Source of the DNA: Limnephilus marmoratus
Taxonomy: Eukaryota > Arthropoda > Insecta > Trichoptera > Limnephilidae
Reading direction: 5' to 3'
Assembly (NCBI GenBank): GCA_917880885.1
Contig: OU862907.1
Coordinates: forward strand, 71,543,072-71,607,071
Length of the DNA stretch: 64,000 bases
In this document: positions 44,634-56,500 of the stretch, one piece after another
How the letters are laid out: each line of letters opens with the position of its first letter
Position numbering within the stretch: position 1 is the first letter of the stretch
The notes under the pieces: generated by a model
Told to the model about the DNA's origin: nothing
What the model saw: only the letters and a program-made list of their open reading frames with translations
The model's database searches: none
Position numbers and translations under genes: made by a program

Positions 44634-45252
44634 CAACATTAAAATGGTTTCTCTTTGGTTCTGGAAGCACATACTAAGTCTGCAACTAGAACTTTATGAC
44701 TACACTTCAAATATGAGAAATGTATCATCAGATGAATCGACAACACAAACTTTACATTCTGATCACAAAACTGGTTCAAATGAAAACAGTTTCTTTTTGA
44801 TTCTGGCAGCACAAACATAGTCCCAGTGACGTAGCTAGGCAAGGGTGGCACCCGGGGCGGATAACTTGGTGTCACCCCCCCAATTTTACTTCACAATTGT
44901 GTAAATTGTGGTCCGTCCTGATGGGTGTGGGTTGGCTAGAGAATTTCAAAAATAGGCTATTTTCGTCTATAAAAAGATCGTCAGGCACAAAAATAACACC
45001 GTATTCAATAATTTTGTGACAATATCTTTCGTAATTGTTTTTCCACGGTCGGGTGTCACATCCAGTGTCACTTCCCCCCGTCGGGTGGCACCCGGGCGGT
45101 CCACCCCTCCCCCTCGCTACGCTACTGCATAGTCCGCAACTAGCACTTTCTTTTATACCTGCACTTCGAATAAGTGAATGTTTTCCTTCGAAATATGTCA
45201 TCAGATGAATCCAGTTAAAATTTTACATTGTGAACACAAAACTGGTTTAAAT
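44634..45252 (+). repeat. Family D repeats (about 190 bp units)
   Basis: Units carry GATTCTGGCAGCACA, CTGCACTTCGAATAAG, GAATGTTTTCC, ATATGTCATCAGATGAATCC and CACAAAACTGGTT in order. Units here are interrupted by a hAT MITE (44,824-45,127) and by the large hAT-like element starting at 45,253. Matching units resume at 63,216. Confidence 0.7.
44824..45127. mobile_element. hAT MITE, 304 bp
   Basis: Ends are CAGTGACGTAGCTAGG and, inverted, CAGTAGCGTAGCGAGG. They are flanked by the perfect 8-bp duplication CATAGTCC (44,816-44,823 and 45,128-45,135). CAGTG-type TIRs and 8-bp duplications are diagnostic of hAT. A second inverted pair, GGGTGGCACCCGG, lies inside. No transposase is present. Confidence 0.9.
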
Positions 45253-45639
45253 CATAGGTTCCCAACCTTTTTTTGCCCACCGCCCACTTTGAGAATATTT
45301 TTTTTTCTAGCGCCCCCCAACTCGTAAATCTGAAACAGCAATTGTCGTCACGATTATATTTACCACAACGGGGGGGGGGGGGGGGGGGTTGGGAAAGATA
45401 ATATGGGGCAATATGCGTTTTTAAAAAAAAAAATTTGTATATTTTATTTGGTGACCGGCCAACTCAGAATGAAACCAACTCAGAGGCAGCTCATAAAGGT
45501 CATTAAAGAGTGATGATAAAAAAATACTGGTTAGGGTTACCGGCAATTTTAAAATTATTTTTTCATAGCTTTTAATGACCTTTCTGAGATTGTTTAATTC
45601 TGAGTTGGCATGGAACCGTTCTGAATTATTTTATTTTTT

Positions 45640-47107
45640 TTTACTTGGGTTTTATTGCTCAGAAAGATTACACTTGTGCAGTAATTCACGTGACACGCTA
45701 CAGTGGTATTGTAGACCAATTTCCGTGTTTTGACGTCTAACTCTACCTTTATCCTACTTTTCTTTTTCTTTTTAACCTTTTCTGCAATTTTTTAATTTAA
45801 AATTTCAAAGTTAGTGTTTAGTTAGTTTTAATTTGTTATAGATTATGATTCCTGAGTATTTAATTTCTTCTACTTCTTCAATATTTTGATTTTCTATATT
45901 ATTTAGGGTAGTAATTTCGTTGAGTTTCTTCTCTAATACCATGAATTAACTTTTAGTTACATTTATTTTCAGTTTATTCGAAGAAAAAAAACTTTAATAT
46001 GTAATATAGAAGTGTTCTTTAAAAAAAAGATTTTTTTTACTATGCATCTTCGATATTATTTGGTATAATATATAAAAGTGTGTCATCAGCAAAAGATTGA
46101 TAGAACAGTACTTAAGGCACTTCACTATATCATTAATATATTATATACTTAATAAATAGGAGCGGTCCCAACACAGATCCTTGAGGAACTCCGAGGTTTA
46201 CTTGTTGTTCTTCAGATATAGCATCTCCAATTTTGTTTCTTTGTTTTCTATTTTTGATTTTATTATTAGTATTTCTCTGTCCATCGTTTCAAAAATACGT
46301 CTAAAATCCAAGAACACTACTATTGTGATTTTCTTCTGATCCATACTGGTTTTCCATTATGAATATTTGTTTCTAAACCCTGCTTTTTTACAAGAATGTT
46401 ATTTTTTTCAATAAATTTTCTCATTTGTTCTTTAACTATCGATTCTAGTATTTGTTCATATTTAGGTTATCCATTTATTTTTCTGAGGTCTTCGAAATTT
46501 TTAGCATTTATTATTTTGGGCACTGGTGTTATTATGGAAGTTTTCCACGACTGCGGAAAAATTCCCTTTAACACAGATTAATTTATTAGTGCAACTACTT
46601 AAATTTAACTATGCCTATAGTAATTCCAGACGTCATGATTTTTGCGTCATCGTATTAAATTTTTTCATTAAATACTCACTGTTACCTGAAAATATTATTA
46701 TTCTCTCTTCTTTCCGCTGATTAAGAAGCATCTGTGAATAATGAAATACTCTTATTTTTCTTTTCGACACTTAGTATTAAATTTGGCTATTTTAGTTTTA
46801 TCATCTTCAAATCCATCGGGAACCGAACTTCCTTAATGTTTTCCCTCTGTTTGCCAGTTATAATTTCTTTAAGTGTAGTCCACATTTTTCTTGAATCTCT
46901 TTGAGAGGTAATAATTTTTAGCCTAGAATACGAATTTTTGGTATGTTTTATTTCTGTACCTATACATGTTTCTAAGATTCTTACAGGTTTCCCACCTTTC
47001 TTCTGGAAATTGTATTTTACAGGTTTTATAAGCTGTATCCCTTTGTTTTTTTAGGTAGGGTAGGGATTTCGTAGGTATACTATTTATTTGTATCTTTTAA
47101 TATACTA
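45640..47107 (-). pseudogene. LINE 3' part (reverse transcriptase), decayed
   Basis: On the minus strand, GVPQGSVLGPLLF can be read at about 46,195-46,155 and FADDTL at about 46,100-46,080, the RT catalytic motif. Frequent stops and shifts follow. The 5' part of the same element lies at 62,228-63,085, displaced by the Helitrons. Confidence 0.7.
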
Positions 47108-47659
47108 CTAGCTGGTTCCCGGCATGCGTTGATATACTATTTTTAAAGAAATAAATTGTTTCCCTGTTCCCCTCCCGCATTTCCTTCCCTCCCGCGTTCC
47201 CTTTCCACCTTCCCCGCCTACCCCCTCCCCTCTTCCACTTCCCCGTCCCTCCAATCCCCCTACCGTGTTCCATATAACAGTCCCAGTACATTCAGTTTTC
47301 AAACATTTCGCGTGCCTCCTATTACAGGTTTTTTATTAAAATTTTCGCTTTTCATTCAATACAAATATTCATTTTTATATATTATAAGAACAATCAATCA
47401 AATTTGGTACCTAACGTAGGTATCTATTTAAAATATCTGTAATTTAAATAATCCATAGATAATTCTTTTTTTACAAAAAAAAAGTTCAAAAACACAATTC
47501 AATTTCGTCAAACGCGCGAACTGTCAAACGTGTGAAGTTATTTTCTGCGCAATTTTCTTAAATTTTCTTTCCGTAAGAACCTTCTACAAAGTATTAGGAA
47601 ACTTAAAAAAAAGTGAAATGAAGGCGTGATCAAGGGAAACAGGAATTCATTTATACATA
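47108..47659 (-). mobile_element. Helitron 1 (non-autonomous)
   Basis: On the minus strand it ends GCATGCCGGGAACCAGCTAG (47,108-47,127) beside a host T. Its other end (about 47,530-47,655) matches the 14,956 Helitron leader in decayed form (TTTTCTGCGCAATTTTCTTA, CCGTAAGAACC). The 5' TC terminus is not intact because Helitron 2 joins there. Confidence 0.65.
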
Positions 47660-48280
47660 CTAGCTGGTCCCTGCATGCGTTGCTATGCCATTTAATAAAG
47701 AAATTGTTTCTCCCTGAGTGTCCTTTCCCATTCGTCCCGTTCTCCTTCCGCCTCCCCTTCTTCTCCTGCGTCCTCTTCCCCTCTCGCGTTCCCACTCCGT
47801 CACCTTCACCTTCCCTCTCCCCACTCCACTCGCAAACCCTTCTCCCGAGTTCTCCTCCCCCCTCCCAGGTTCCCCTCCCCCTCACAGGTTCCCCTCCCCC
47901 TCCCAGGTTCCCCTCCCCCCTTTCACCTTCCCCTTCCACCTTCCCCGCCTTTCCTCTTCCCTTTACCGCTCCCTCGTCCCGCCAACCCTCCTCCCGCGTT
48001 CCATATATTCAATCCCAGTACATTCAATTTTTAAACAACCCGCGTGCCACCTTTTACAATTTTTATTAAATTTTCCATTTTTCGTGTATATTAAATTTGG
48101 TACCTAACATAGGTACCTATTTAAAATATCATAAATTCTTGATTCGATTCAAACTATTAGGGGAGTACCTACTTTAAATAAATTTATCAACTTAAAGATT
48201 TTCAAAAATAGAATTTTATTTAACAATCATTGTTTGGCAAAATGTCATTCTCAAACACGCGTACTGTCAAACGTGAGATA

Positions 48281-48285
48281 GTGGT
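48281..48285. repeat. Target-site duplication GTGGT (left)
   Basis: The 5-bp duplication flanking BEL element A; its partner is 62,036-62,040. BEL/Pao integrases typically make short duplications of this size. Confidence 0.9.
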
Positions 48286-48857
48286 TGGATACGCGCCATA
48301 AATATATATGGATCCATTTTTCTTAATAAATTAATAATTTATGCTATAAGACCATGAGGGCGCCATCTATGGTTTTTGTATTGTATTGAATTTAACCTAT
48401 GTGACTTGAAATGCAGTATATTCATGCATTTCCTTACCTTTGTGAATCAGGCAATTACTTCTGACGGGAGTGTCAGTAAAAGGCCAAGAGATGTCTCTCC
48501 TGGTCAGTCATAAGAATAATTCATCCAGTGAGTGAATTATTGTTGTATCTAAGATTGGATTTTTGGCACGCATTATTAATATGCAAATTTTTCATTGTTG
48601 AAACTTCCTTGCTGTGCGAAACATCTGTCAAGATTATGCAATATCGCCTTGACATTTTTATTGAAAAGAAGTGTCTTTTTGTGTGGACATCGTGGCTGAG
48701 CTGCATTCTCTGAGTGAGTATTTGTTTGTTTTCACTTTGGTTTTTGGAATTGCTGGGTCAACTGTTTTTTGTGTCGCATAGGGAAGAATTCAATTTTCGT
48801 TAATTTTACATAGGGTATTCATTCCCTCGTGTCAGGGGCTATTTACACGCCCCTACA
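48286..48857 (+). repeat. 5' LTR of BEL element A (572 bp)
   Basis: Begins TGGATACGCGCC and ends CACGCCCCTACA. It has the same length and, by eye, the same sequence as 61,464-62,035 (offset 13,178). It should contain the promoter and polyadenylation signals. The 61-aa frames in it are present in both LTRs and are not genes. Confidence 0.95.
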
Positions 48858-48864
48858 TATTTAA

Positions 48865-48882
48865 TGGTCCTTCGTAGCCTGG
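48865..48882 (+). promoter_or_regulatory. Primer-binding site of element A
   Basis: TGGTCCTTCGTAGCCTGG begins 7 nt after the 5' LTR. The leading TGG pairs with a tRNA CCA end, as expected for minus-strand priming. The tRNA species was not determined. Confidence 0.7.
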
Positions 48883-49218
48883 ATTATTAATTCATTCATA
48901 CATTCAATTCGAGATTATAGCTTAATTACATGGATGTTTGAATTTACGTATTTTTTTTTGGTAAATTTGAAGTACCTCTCATTTTTTGAGAACTATAGCT
49001 GGTCTTGTTTTTGCTTTTGGATGACATATTTGGATGTTCGCAGAATTATCGTAATTTTGGATAATTATTCGCAACATTATTATTATTAATTAATTGTTAA
49101 CATTGTTCGCAGAATTGTCGTAATTTTGGATAATTATTCGCAACATTATTATTAATTAATTATTAACATTGTAACATTATTGTAAAATTTTGTGGTAATC
49201 TTTTCGCATATATAAAAA

Positions 49219-50844
49219 ATGCCAAGAATTACGGAGGAGGGTTTTGATGAGGCTCAAGACAGATCGCTTATTCTTTTAACCGCAAAAAAGGAAAATCTTT
49301 TTTTTCGTATGAACGATCTGTATAATGCAACAAATAATATATCTAATTTTGAGTCAAGAAATAACGAAGTGTTTATGGCTCAGTCAGAGATGATTGATCA
49401 AATGCGAAGTCAATTTGAAAATATTATAGATAGCATCAATGATCGTCAGTTAACTTTAAATCCAGAATTTAAACCAGATTTTCAAGCTTTAAATGCTTTT
49501 GATGATCTTTTTTTGAAGGTCAAACGAACTAGATCGAATATGAAAACTTCTGTAAGAGAATCACTGACGTCACAAAATAAGTCGCGGGAGCCGTGTATGA
49601 TTAATCTTCCTGCAATAGATCTTCCAACCTTCGATGGTAAGAATGAAAGTTGGTCGAAATTTTTTGAGTCATTTAAAGCCAATATCCATAATAATAGACA
49701 GCTAACTGACTCGCAGCGTGTGCAGTACTTAGTCGGAAAACTCACACACGGGGCTTTGAACATAACCGCAGGCATTGTGCCTTCGGGTGATACATATCAG
49801 ATCATTTGGGAGAGTTTAGTTAAAAAATATCAAGATAAACGTACACTAGGAACACATTATTTAAATAATATTCTCGATGCGAAAAACTGCACGAATACAT
49901 CTGCCAGTCTCAATTCTTTCATTGAAAGATATTCTTCGTCAGTGTCGGCATTAAAGCAGTTAGGTATTGAAGATTTAACTGATTTTATTTTGTTTCACTG
50001 CGCGGTAAGAAAAATTGATTCACAGACGGCTCAGAACTTTGAGCTGACAGTTCGTAATAAAGAAATTCCTTCTTATAATGAGTTAGTTTCGTTTGTACAA
50101 GATCAAGTAAAGATTTTAGAACGAACGAGTAACTCGCATGGTGTCGTAAATAAAACGCATCCCATTTCGTCCTCCCGATCAAATAATACTAAATCGTTCG
50201 TCGCGAGTAATGCGAATATTCCGCGCTTCCCAGCTCCGCCGAAAGGATGTATTCTGTGTAACAAAACTGATCATTTAATCAACGTTTGCTCAAAGTTTAA
50301 ATGTATGAGTTCCCCACAGGCTCGATTTGAATTTATAAAATCGAAAAATGCCTGTGTAAATTGCCTTAGTGGTTCACATACAATCAAGTCATGCAAATCG
50401 GGGTTAGTTTGTGATTTGTGCAATAAACGTCATCATACATTCTTACATTTCGGCAGTGTGAATAATATGAAAACCAATACTCATGTACATATGTCGCAAG
50501 TACCTACCAGTGAAGAACCGTCAGTCCCCCCTCCAGTGTCATCCAGCATCAATGGAACTGGCATTGGTGATAAGCAAGTGGAGGGGACCGCGAATGTCAA
50601 TCCTTCGTGTTCGCTTTGTGCCAAAGTAACACCGAACTCTTCTATTTTACTTTCGACCGCACAAGTATACGCGAAGCTTAAAAACGGAAATAAAGTTATT
50701 GTTCGGTGCCTAATTGATAATGGCTCTCAAAATAATTTGATTACGGTCGAATGTTGTAAGACGCTGAATTTACCAATAATTCCTTTGAGTAATTCGTTTG
50801 TCAAAGGAATTGGATCAACGTCTCGACCAATTTTCGGTTACGTG
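49219..50844 (+). CDS. gag-pol: BEL A Gag and protease (first segment)
   Basis: Starts at the first ATG after the leader, in context AAAATGC. About residues 130-260 form the DUF1759-like Gag region (LPTFDGKNESWSKFFESF). Near residues 350-415 are zinc-knuckle-like Cys/His clusters (CILCNKTDHLINVC, CVNCLSGSHTIKSC, CDLCNKRHHTFLHF). The retroviral-type aspartic protease follows with active site LIDNGSQ. The frame is cut after a Gly-Tyr-Val codon run by the LINE at 50,845. The poly-Phe stretch that appears to follow is the LINE's poly-T tract. Gag forms particles and the protease processes the polyprotein in the cytoplasm. Confidence 0.9.
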
Positions 50845-51895
50845 TATTTTTTTTTTTTTTTTTTTTTTTTTCAGTTTCAGTGCCGGCAACCCGGGCGTTT
50901 ATTTAGTTTCATGGTTATTTACATAGTTTTCTTTTCTTTTACCCGCCTCACTAGACAAAGTCTGTTCCGAGGCGAGTAAATCACATATTATGTTTGTTCC
51001 AAAAAAATGTGTGTATTTAAACAAATATATATATGTATGTAAAAAGATCAAAAAGATAAATTATATGTTGGTATATTAAATATTTACATACATACTTTGT
51101 TTTTTTAGATGAAAGTAAATTAAAACTTTAAATTAAAATTTTGTGACAGTTGAATATAGCAGTTACATAATAATTAATATTGCAAAATTGCAGTTTCTCG
51201 TATTTGTTTTATTTGACTATTATATAATTTCGTGAGAACTTGTATGAAATGTTATTTATTTAGAATATTTTGAATGTCTGTTCTTTCCTTTTCATTCAAC
51301 CATATTACAAATCTTTTGAAAAGCCAATTCAAATTATTTGGGGTGACGTAAGTTTTTGTTTGTGTTAGGAAGGTGTTGAAAATGTGTGGTGCTAGGTAAG
51401 ATTCGTGTTTTTTTGCAAAAGTTGATTTGATATGGGGAACTTGAAAGTGCTTATTAATTTTTGCTCTTGTGTTTTGCGAGTGAGGTATGTGGAGATGTGA
51501 GGTTTTGATACAGTTTTTGTAAATGATCTTCCTTATGAATAGTTTATTTACGTCTAGTAATTTGTTTTTGATCATTAGCTGTTCCGTCGGATGTTGATAA
51601 GGTTTATTAAACATAATTCTAATTATTGTTTTGTGATTTATTTTAAGAGAATTGAGGTAAGTATCTGCTGCTCCTCCCCAAACTGAAATTCCATACGTTA
51701 AAATACTTTGACAGAGTGCGAAATATATCTTTTTTAGTTGATTTAATGACATGATGTTTCGTATTGTTTTGAAGATGTATGATAATTTTCGTATTTTTTT
51801 TGATAATATATTAATATGGAGATCCCATTTTAGTTTATGGTCAACAGTTAAACCTAGATATTTAATATTGTCTGCATAAACAATTTTGTCATTTG
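50845..51895 (-). mobile_element. 5'-truncated LINE inserted in element A
   Basis: On the minus strand the element ends in a 25-A tail (T run at 50,847-50,871). Its coding part (51,895-51,252) is the C-terminal end of a LINE reverse transcriptase (KYLGLTVDHKLKW, YFALCQSILTYGISVWGGA). The frame is still open to its stop at 51,252. The 5' truncation and poly-A fit target-primed reverse transcription. No convincing target duplication was found. Confidence 0.85.
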
Positions 51896-52836
51896 GATAT
51901 TGAGTCTCGCGTATACCCAGAGAATAAATATAATATACATGCGCTTGTCGTTGACAGTATCACCGACCAATTACCTAATCACTATATAGCCAAGGGTGAT
52001 ATGAGGTACTTAGAGGGCATACCTCTCGCAGACTTAACGTGGAATATTCCTGGATGCGTGGATGTCGTCATCGGTGCACAACTGTTCCCATATATTTATT
52101 TAGGGAACAGGGTTGAATCGGGTACTAGTGCACCCCCCGCGTTATCGACCGCTTTCGGTTTCGTGTTGATGGGTGATTACCCCAATAATGTGCTCAACAC
52201 AAACACATCATTTTCGGCACTCGCACTTAATGATTTAGTGCAAAAATTTTGGCTGTTAGAAGAGATACCTAATATAAAATTTCTGAGTCCGGAGGAGACA
52301 GAATGTGAGAATCTCTTTACTTCATCAATTTCTCGCACTGATGATGGTAGATATTCTGTTGCTTTACCTTTCTGTAAAGATCCAAGACAATTGGGTAATT
52401 CTCGTACTGCTGCCCAACGCCGATTTGTGGCATTGGAGCGAAAATTTAAACATTCCCCTGCTTTGCAGGAGAATTATAACAAGGTTATCAGTGAATATAT
52501 TGAAAATAATTACCTATCAGAAGTCTCAGAGTCTGATATCACAGAAGATGGATATTACATCCCACATCATGCTGTCACCCGTCCAGACAAACCAATGCCT
52601 CGTATTGTGCTCGATGCTAGTGCTAAAACACACACAGGGCTGTCACTGAATGACATTATTCATACTGGTCCCAATTTGCAAGCCGATTTGTTTCTGCTTT
52701 TGCTTGACTTTCGTCTTTTTCCCATCGCTATGACTGCGGATATAAAGCAAATGTATTTACAGATTGAAGTTCCTAGCAAGCATCGCAGATACCTGAGGAT
52801 CTTATTTCGATTCTCAAATAATGGTCTAATACGAAC
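51896..52836 (+). CDS. gag-pol: BEL A protease end and RT start (second segment)
   Basis: The gag-pol frame resumes at a DIESRVYP block. It carries the BEL-typical region after the protease (VDVVIGAQLFPYI), then the first RT blocks (RIVLDASAKT, SLNDIIHTGPNLQ, MTADIKQMYLQIEV). The frame is cut at 52,836 by element B, between RT motif A and the YMDD box, which are now 5.8 kb apart. RT copies the RNA genome into DNA in the particle. Confidence 0.9.
52832..52836. repeat. Target-site duplication CGAAC (left)
   Basis: Duplicated on insertion of BEL element B; its partner is 58,485-58,489. The duplicated bases lie inside the RT frame of element A. Confidence 0.9.
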
Positions 52837-53462
52837 TGGTATCGCAAAGGCGACACGTGGAGTGGACTGTATCAATATATTTAAAAACAAAAAAAAAGTT
52901 ATGCTTGTGAATTCTTTGACACAACTATGGGGAATGGTAAACAGATGAATGAGAGAAGGAAACTGACTTACCCCTTATGGTTGATGTTCTGCTCAATGTT
53001 ATGGATTTGAGGGAGCACTAAATCACTCACTGCACAAGCTTCCATAAACTCGTCGATGTTATATAAACTGAGAGAATAATGATGTTCGTGGCACAGCTTC
53101 TTTTAACAGACTGCTGACTTGATAATGTATGTTGAATGCACCGAGAGATCACCGTGGACCATTGCACAGTACATAACAGACTTCTGACTTGATAATGCAT
53201 GTTGAATGCACCGAGAGATCACCGTGGACCATTGCACAGTACATAACAGACTTCTGACTAATAATAGATGGTGAATTGCACCGAGAGATCACCGTGGATC
53301 ATTGCACAGTACACAACTGCCTAACAGCAGACTCACTGACATATTAATTTTATTGTTGTTTCGTAGGTAATATTGTCAGTAGGGACAGGTAATTGTGGTA
53401 TAAAAGGAAGGGTAGAAAAATGGAACAAGGTATATAGATAGGTATACATAGTTGCGTCAACA
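52837..53462 (-). repeat. 3' LTR of BEL element B (626 bp)
   Basis: On the plus strand it begins TGGTATCGCAAAGG and ends GCGTCAACA. It matches 57,859-58,484 in length and, by eye, in sequence (offset 5,022). It contains three 70-bp direct repeats at 53,105, 53,175 and 53,245. Confidence 0.95.
53105..53314. repeat. Three 70-bp direct repeats within the B LTR
   Basis: Units start at 53,105, 53,175 and 53,245 and share TGCACCGAGAGATCACCGTG and CATTGCACAGTACA. The third is the most diverged. The same array is in the other LTR at 58,127. Repeats in an LTR often hold transcription-factor sites, but no factor can be named here. Confidence 0.85.
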
Positions 53463-53480
53463 TTTTCCGCCCACCTAATT
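53463..53480 (-). promoter_or_regulatory. Polypurine tract of element B
   Basis: Minus-strand TTAGGTGGGCGGAAAA directly precedes the 3' LTR, where plus-strand DNA synthesis is primed. Confidence 0.6.
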
Positions 53481-53546
53481 TTGGAACAAAATTAACAATA
53501 AAAATAAAAATAATAACAAAAATTAGCTTGAATACTATGTTATTAA

Positions 53547-56500
53547 TCAAAAATTATAAGACGTAAGCACACCAGCTGTCTTCTGTGTATTTATCAAAGG
53601 AAACAAAAGAAAAACAAAAACATAAAATATAAGTAACAGATGATAAAAATATGATAAAAATTTAATTTGATAACTGAGATCGAATGACGGTACGACCGGA
53701 CATATCCAGTATCTGCGTTGAATAAGAAATTGGAGAGTACGCGGTCCGACGTGAAGATAAGCATGGTGATAGTAATCAATTAACAACCCGGTCAGATGAC
53801 TAGACATAGGAAGTAAAATCGGATGCTTACTATCAGATGGGAGTGCAGAATTTGTTAGCCGACCGCCCACCCTCAGGATACCGTGAGGGTCAGTAAAAGG
53901 TTTCAGTTTTTGAAGGCCGGAAGAACACATTTTGTCAGAGCTTAACAGAATAATATCGTTGTGAAAATAAGCCTGCTGTTCGAGTTTTATAATCTTCATG
54001 AATGCGTTGTCCAGTTCTTGAAGAGTGAGTGCCGCATGATTGATGCTCTGTTTCGCCATTTTGGAAACATTAGAAAGACAATTTGTTTTGAACCTAAGGA
54101 TCCATGCAATGACTTTCTTTAATTTTGATAATGAAGAATACTTCGCTATGATGGAAGATGATTTTAATTCGACATTAAAAACTGTAGGTTTAGGGGGTTG
54201 AATTTCTGGCAATTCGCTTGCTGGAATAAATGGTAGCCTCGCCGAAGGCCAATCCTCAACTGGATTACGGAGCCACGGTGGACCCGAAAGCCATGATAGA
54301 TGTTCTACAAAATGAGCAGGAAGGGTACCTCGGGACCCATAATCAGCACTGTTATCCTCTGAAATAACATGCTTCCAAATTGCTTTTGGCGTGTTATCAA
54401 GGATCTGAACAACACGGTTTGCGACGAAAGTTTTTAATAAATGTGGTGGCGTTTGAAGCCAAGATAAGACAATTGTCGAGTCAGTGAAGAGGATAACCTT
54501 TTCAATTTGCGCGGCAAAATGTACTGACGACAATATATATTTTATAAGTTTTGAAAGCAGCACGGCTGCACACAACTCTAATCTAGGGATTGTTAATGAC
54601 TTTAAAGGTGCAACCTTGTGCAAGTGGCTAGAATTATGGTTTTGAACAACTAAATATGTCACGGCTGCATAACCCAGTTGTGATGCATCGCAAAATCCTA
54701 CGAGGATACAATGACTATCTAGATTCGTATGGTAATATCGTGGAATTCGTAACTGTTGTAGCGATGGAAGTTGTTCCACAAAGTTGTTCCACGTGGACAT
54801 GATGTGGAGTGGTACTTCAGTGTCCCAGTCCACGTTCAATTTCCAAAGTTCTTGGATAATCCGTTTTGCAGTGAAGATCACAGGAGACAACCACCCTAGC
54901 GGATCGTATATCCGAGCAAGGGTTGATAATATATTCCGCTTCGAACATACCGCCGAATTGGGTATCGAAATGTGATAAGAAAAATAATCCTCTTCGGGAT
55001 TCCAAAAAACACCTAATATTTTAACATTCGATTGAGTTTTGTTAAAATTCAACTGTTGTTGTTGACATTCAGAATCATGCTCGAGTAATTCTGAACAATT
55101 GCTTGCCCACTTGCTGAGCTCCAGTTTGGCTGACTTTAAAACAGCTACAATTTCTTCCTTGAGGTGTCGAGCAGATTCAATGGAATCTGCCCCAGTCGCC
55201 AAGTCATCAACATAAAAATTCTCTAACAGCGCCCTTGAAGCGGCAGGATAGCTTTCCCTCTCATCCCTAGCCAATTGACGTAAAGTCGAAATTGCCAAAA
55301 ATGGGGAGGATGTTAAACCATAGGTTATGGTTTGAAGTTCGTAATCTTTCATCGGTTCACTCGGGGAGTCGCGCCAAAGGATGTGCTGATATTTACGATG
55401 ATTGGGAATAATTAAAATTTGTCGGTACATTTTACAAATGTCAGCAGTAAATACAAATTTATGAAATCTAAAATTTAATATCATGTATGGTATTTCTGTT
55501 TGTAGTTTTGGACCGCTATATAGCATGTCATTTAATGACATATCGGAGGCCTTCGCAGACCCATCAAAGACAACGCGAATTTTACCTTTTCCATTGATTA
55601 CCGCATGATGGGGAAGATAATTTGCCCCAGAGTTGGGTGCTACGCGTTTCATGTGACTAAGACTTTCATATTCATGAAGAAAATCCCTATAACTAGTCGC
55701 CAACGTCGCATCCCTATCAAAACGCTTTTCCAGCTTGCGCATTCGCGATTCGGCCAAGTTGTAAGTATTTTGCGGTGGAGGACTGTCCGATTTTAACAGA
55801 ATCGGAACCACATATCTCCCATCCGTCTGTCTGTAATGCTCTTTCTGAAACATTTCTTCCGCCTTGGTGTTGTCAGGGTTTAAATCAGAAACGACGGGAG
55901 CCTCTTCAATTTCCCAGAAATTTTTCATTGTATCATTTAATGACATGTCGGACAGTGTCAAAAGTGACGTTGGCGATGAATCGATCGATTGACATCCAAC
56001 CTTCCCAAGAATAATATATCCAAAGACTGTATTTAAAGCACTAGGGTTTCCACGAACGATATGTGATTGATCATCCAAAATGTTGGGATATAAATCGGCG
56101 CCGAGTAGAAAATCTATTTTACCCGGCTGATCAAAATTTGGATCTGCTAACGATAAATTGAGAAATCGCGATTTAACATCTTTATCTAGTGTGACAGATG
56201 GCATCCATGAAGTAATTTCCGGAATTACTATGGGTGTCGCAGATAACATAGGTGCTCGCTGTTTGACAGGTTTGATAACACATGAGGTTATACCTGTGCA
56301 TGAGTTAACAGCTGTCTGTCCTAATCCATTTAACGGAGTCTTATATTTCCTTATAGATAAGCCTAGCCTCTTGGCACAACTCTGCGTTATAATAGAGACT
56401 TGACTTCCATTATCTACGATGATACGTACAGGAACGTATGCGCCAAATTTATTTTGCATGTGAACAATCGCTGTACCCAAGAGTACATTGGGTGCGTTGC

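Noticed and set aside
47538..48107. Pro/Ser-rich frames of 129-147 aa
   Set aside because: Low-complexity Helitron sequence, no domain, and frames overlap on both strands.
48521..48713. 61-aa frames present at 48.5 and again at 61.7 kb
   Set aside because: They lie in the two LTRs of BEL element A and recur because the LTRs are repeats.
50833..50979. Poly-Phe extension of the BEL A Gag/protease frame
   Set aside because: The frame runs into the poly-T tract of an inserted LINE; the native frame resumes at 51,896.
53105..53314. CRISPR-like array
   Set aside because: Three 70-bp direct repeats without spacers, inside an LTR in an animal genome.
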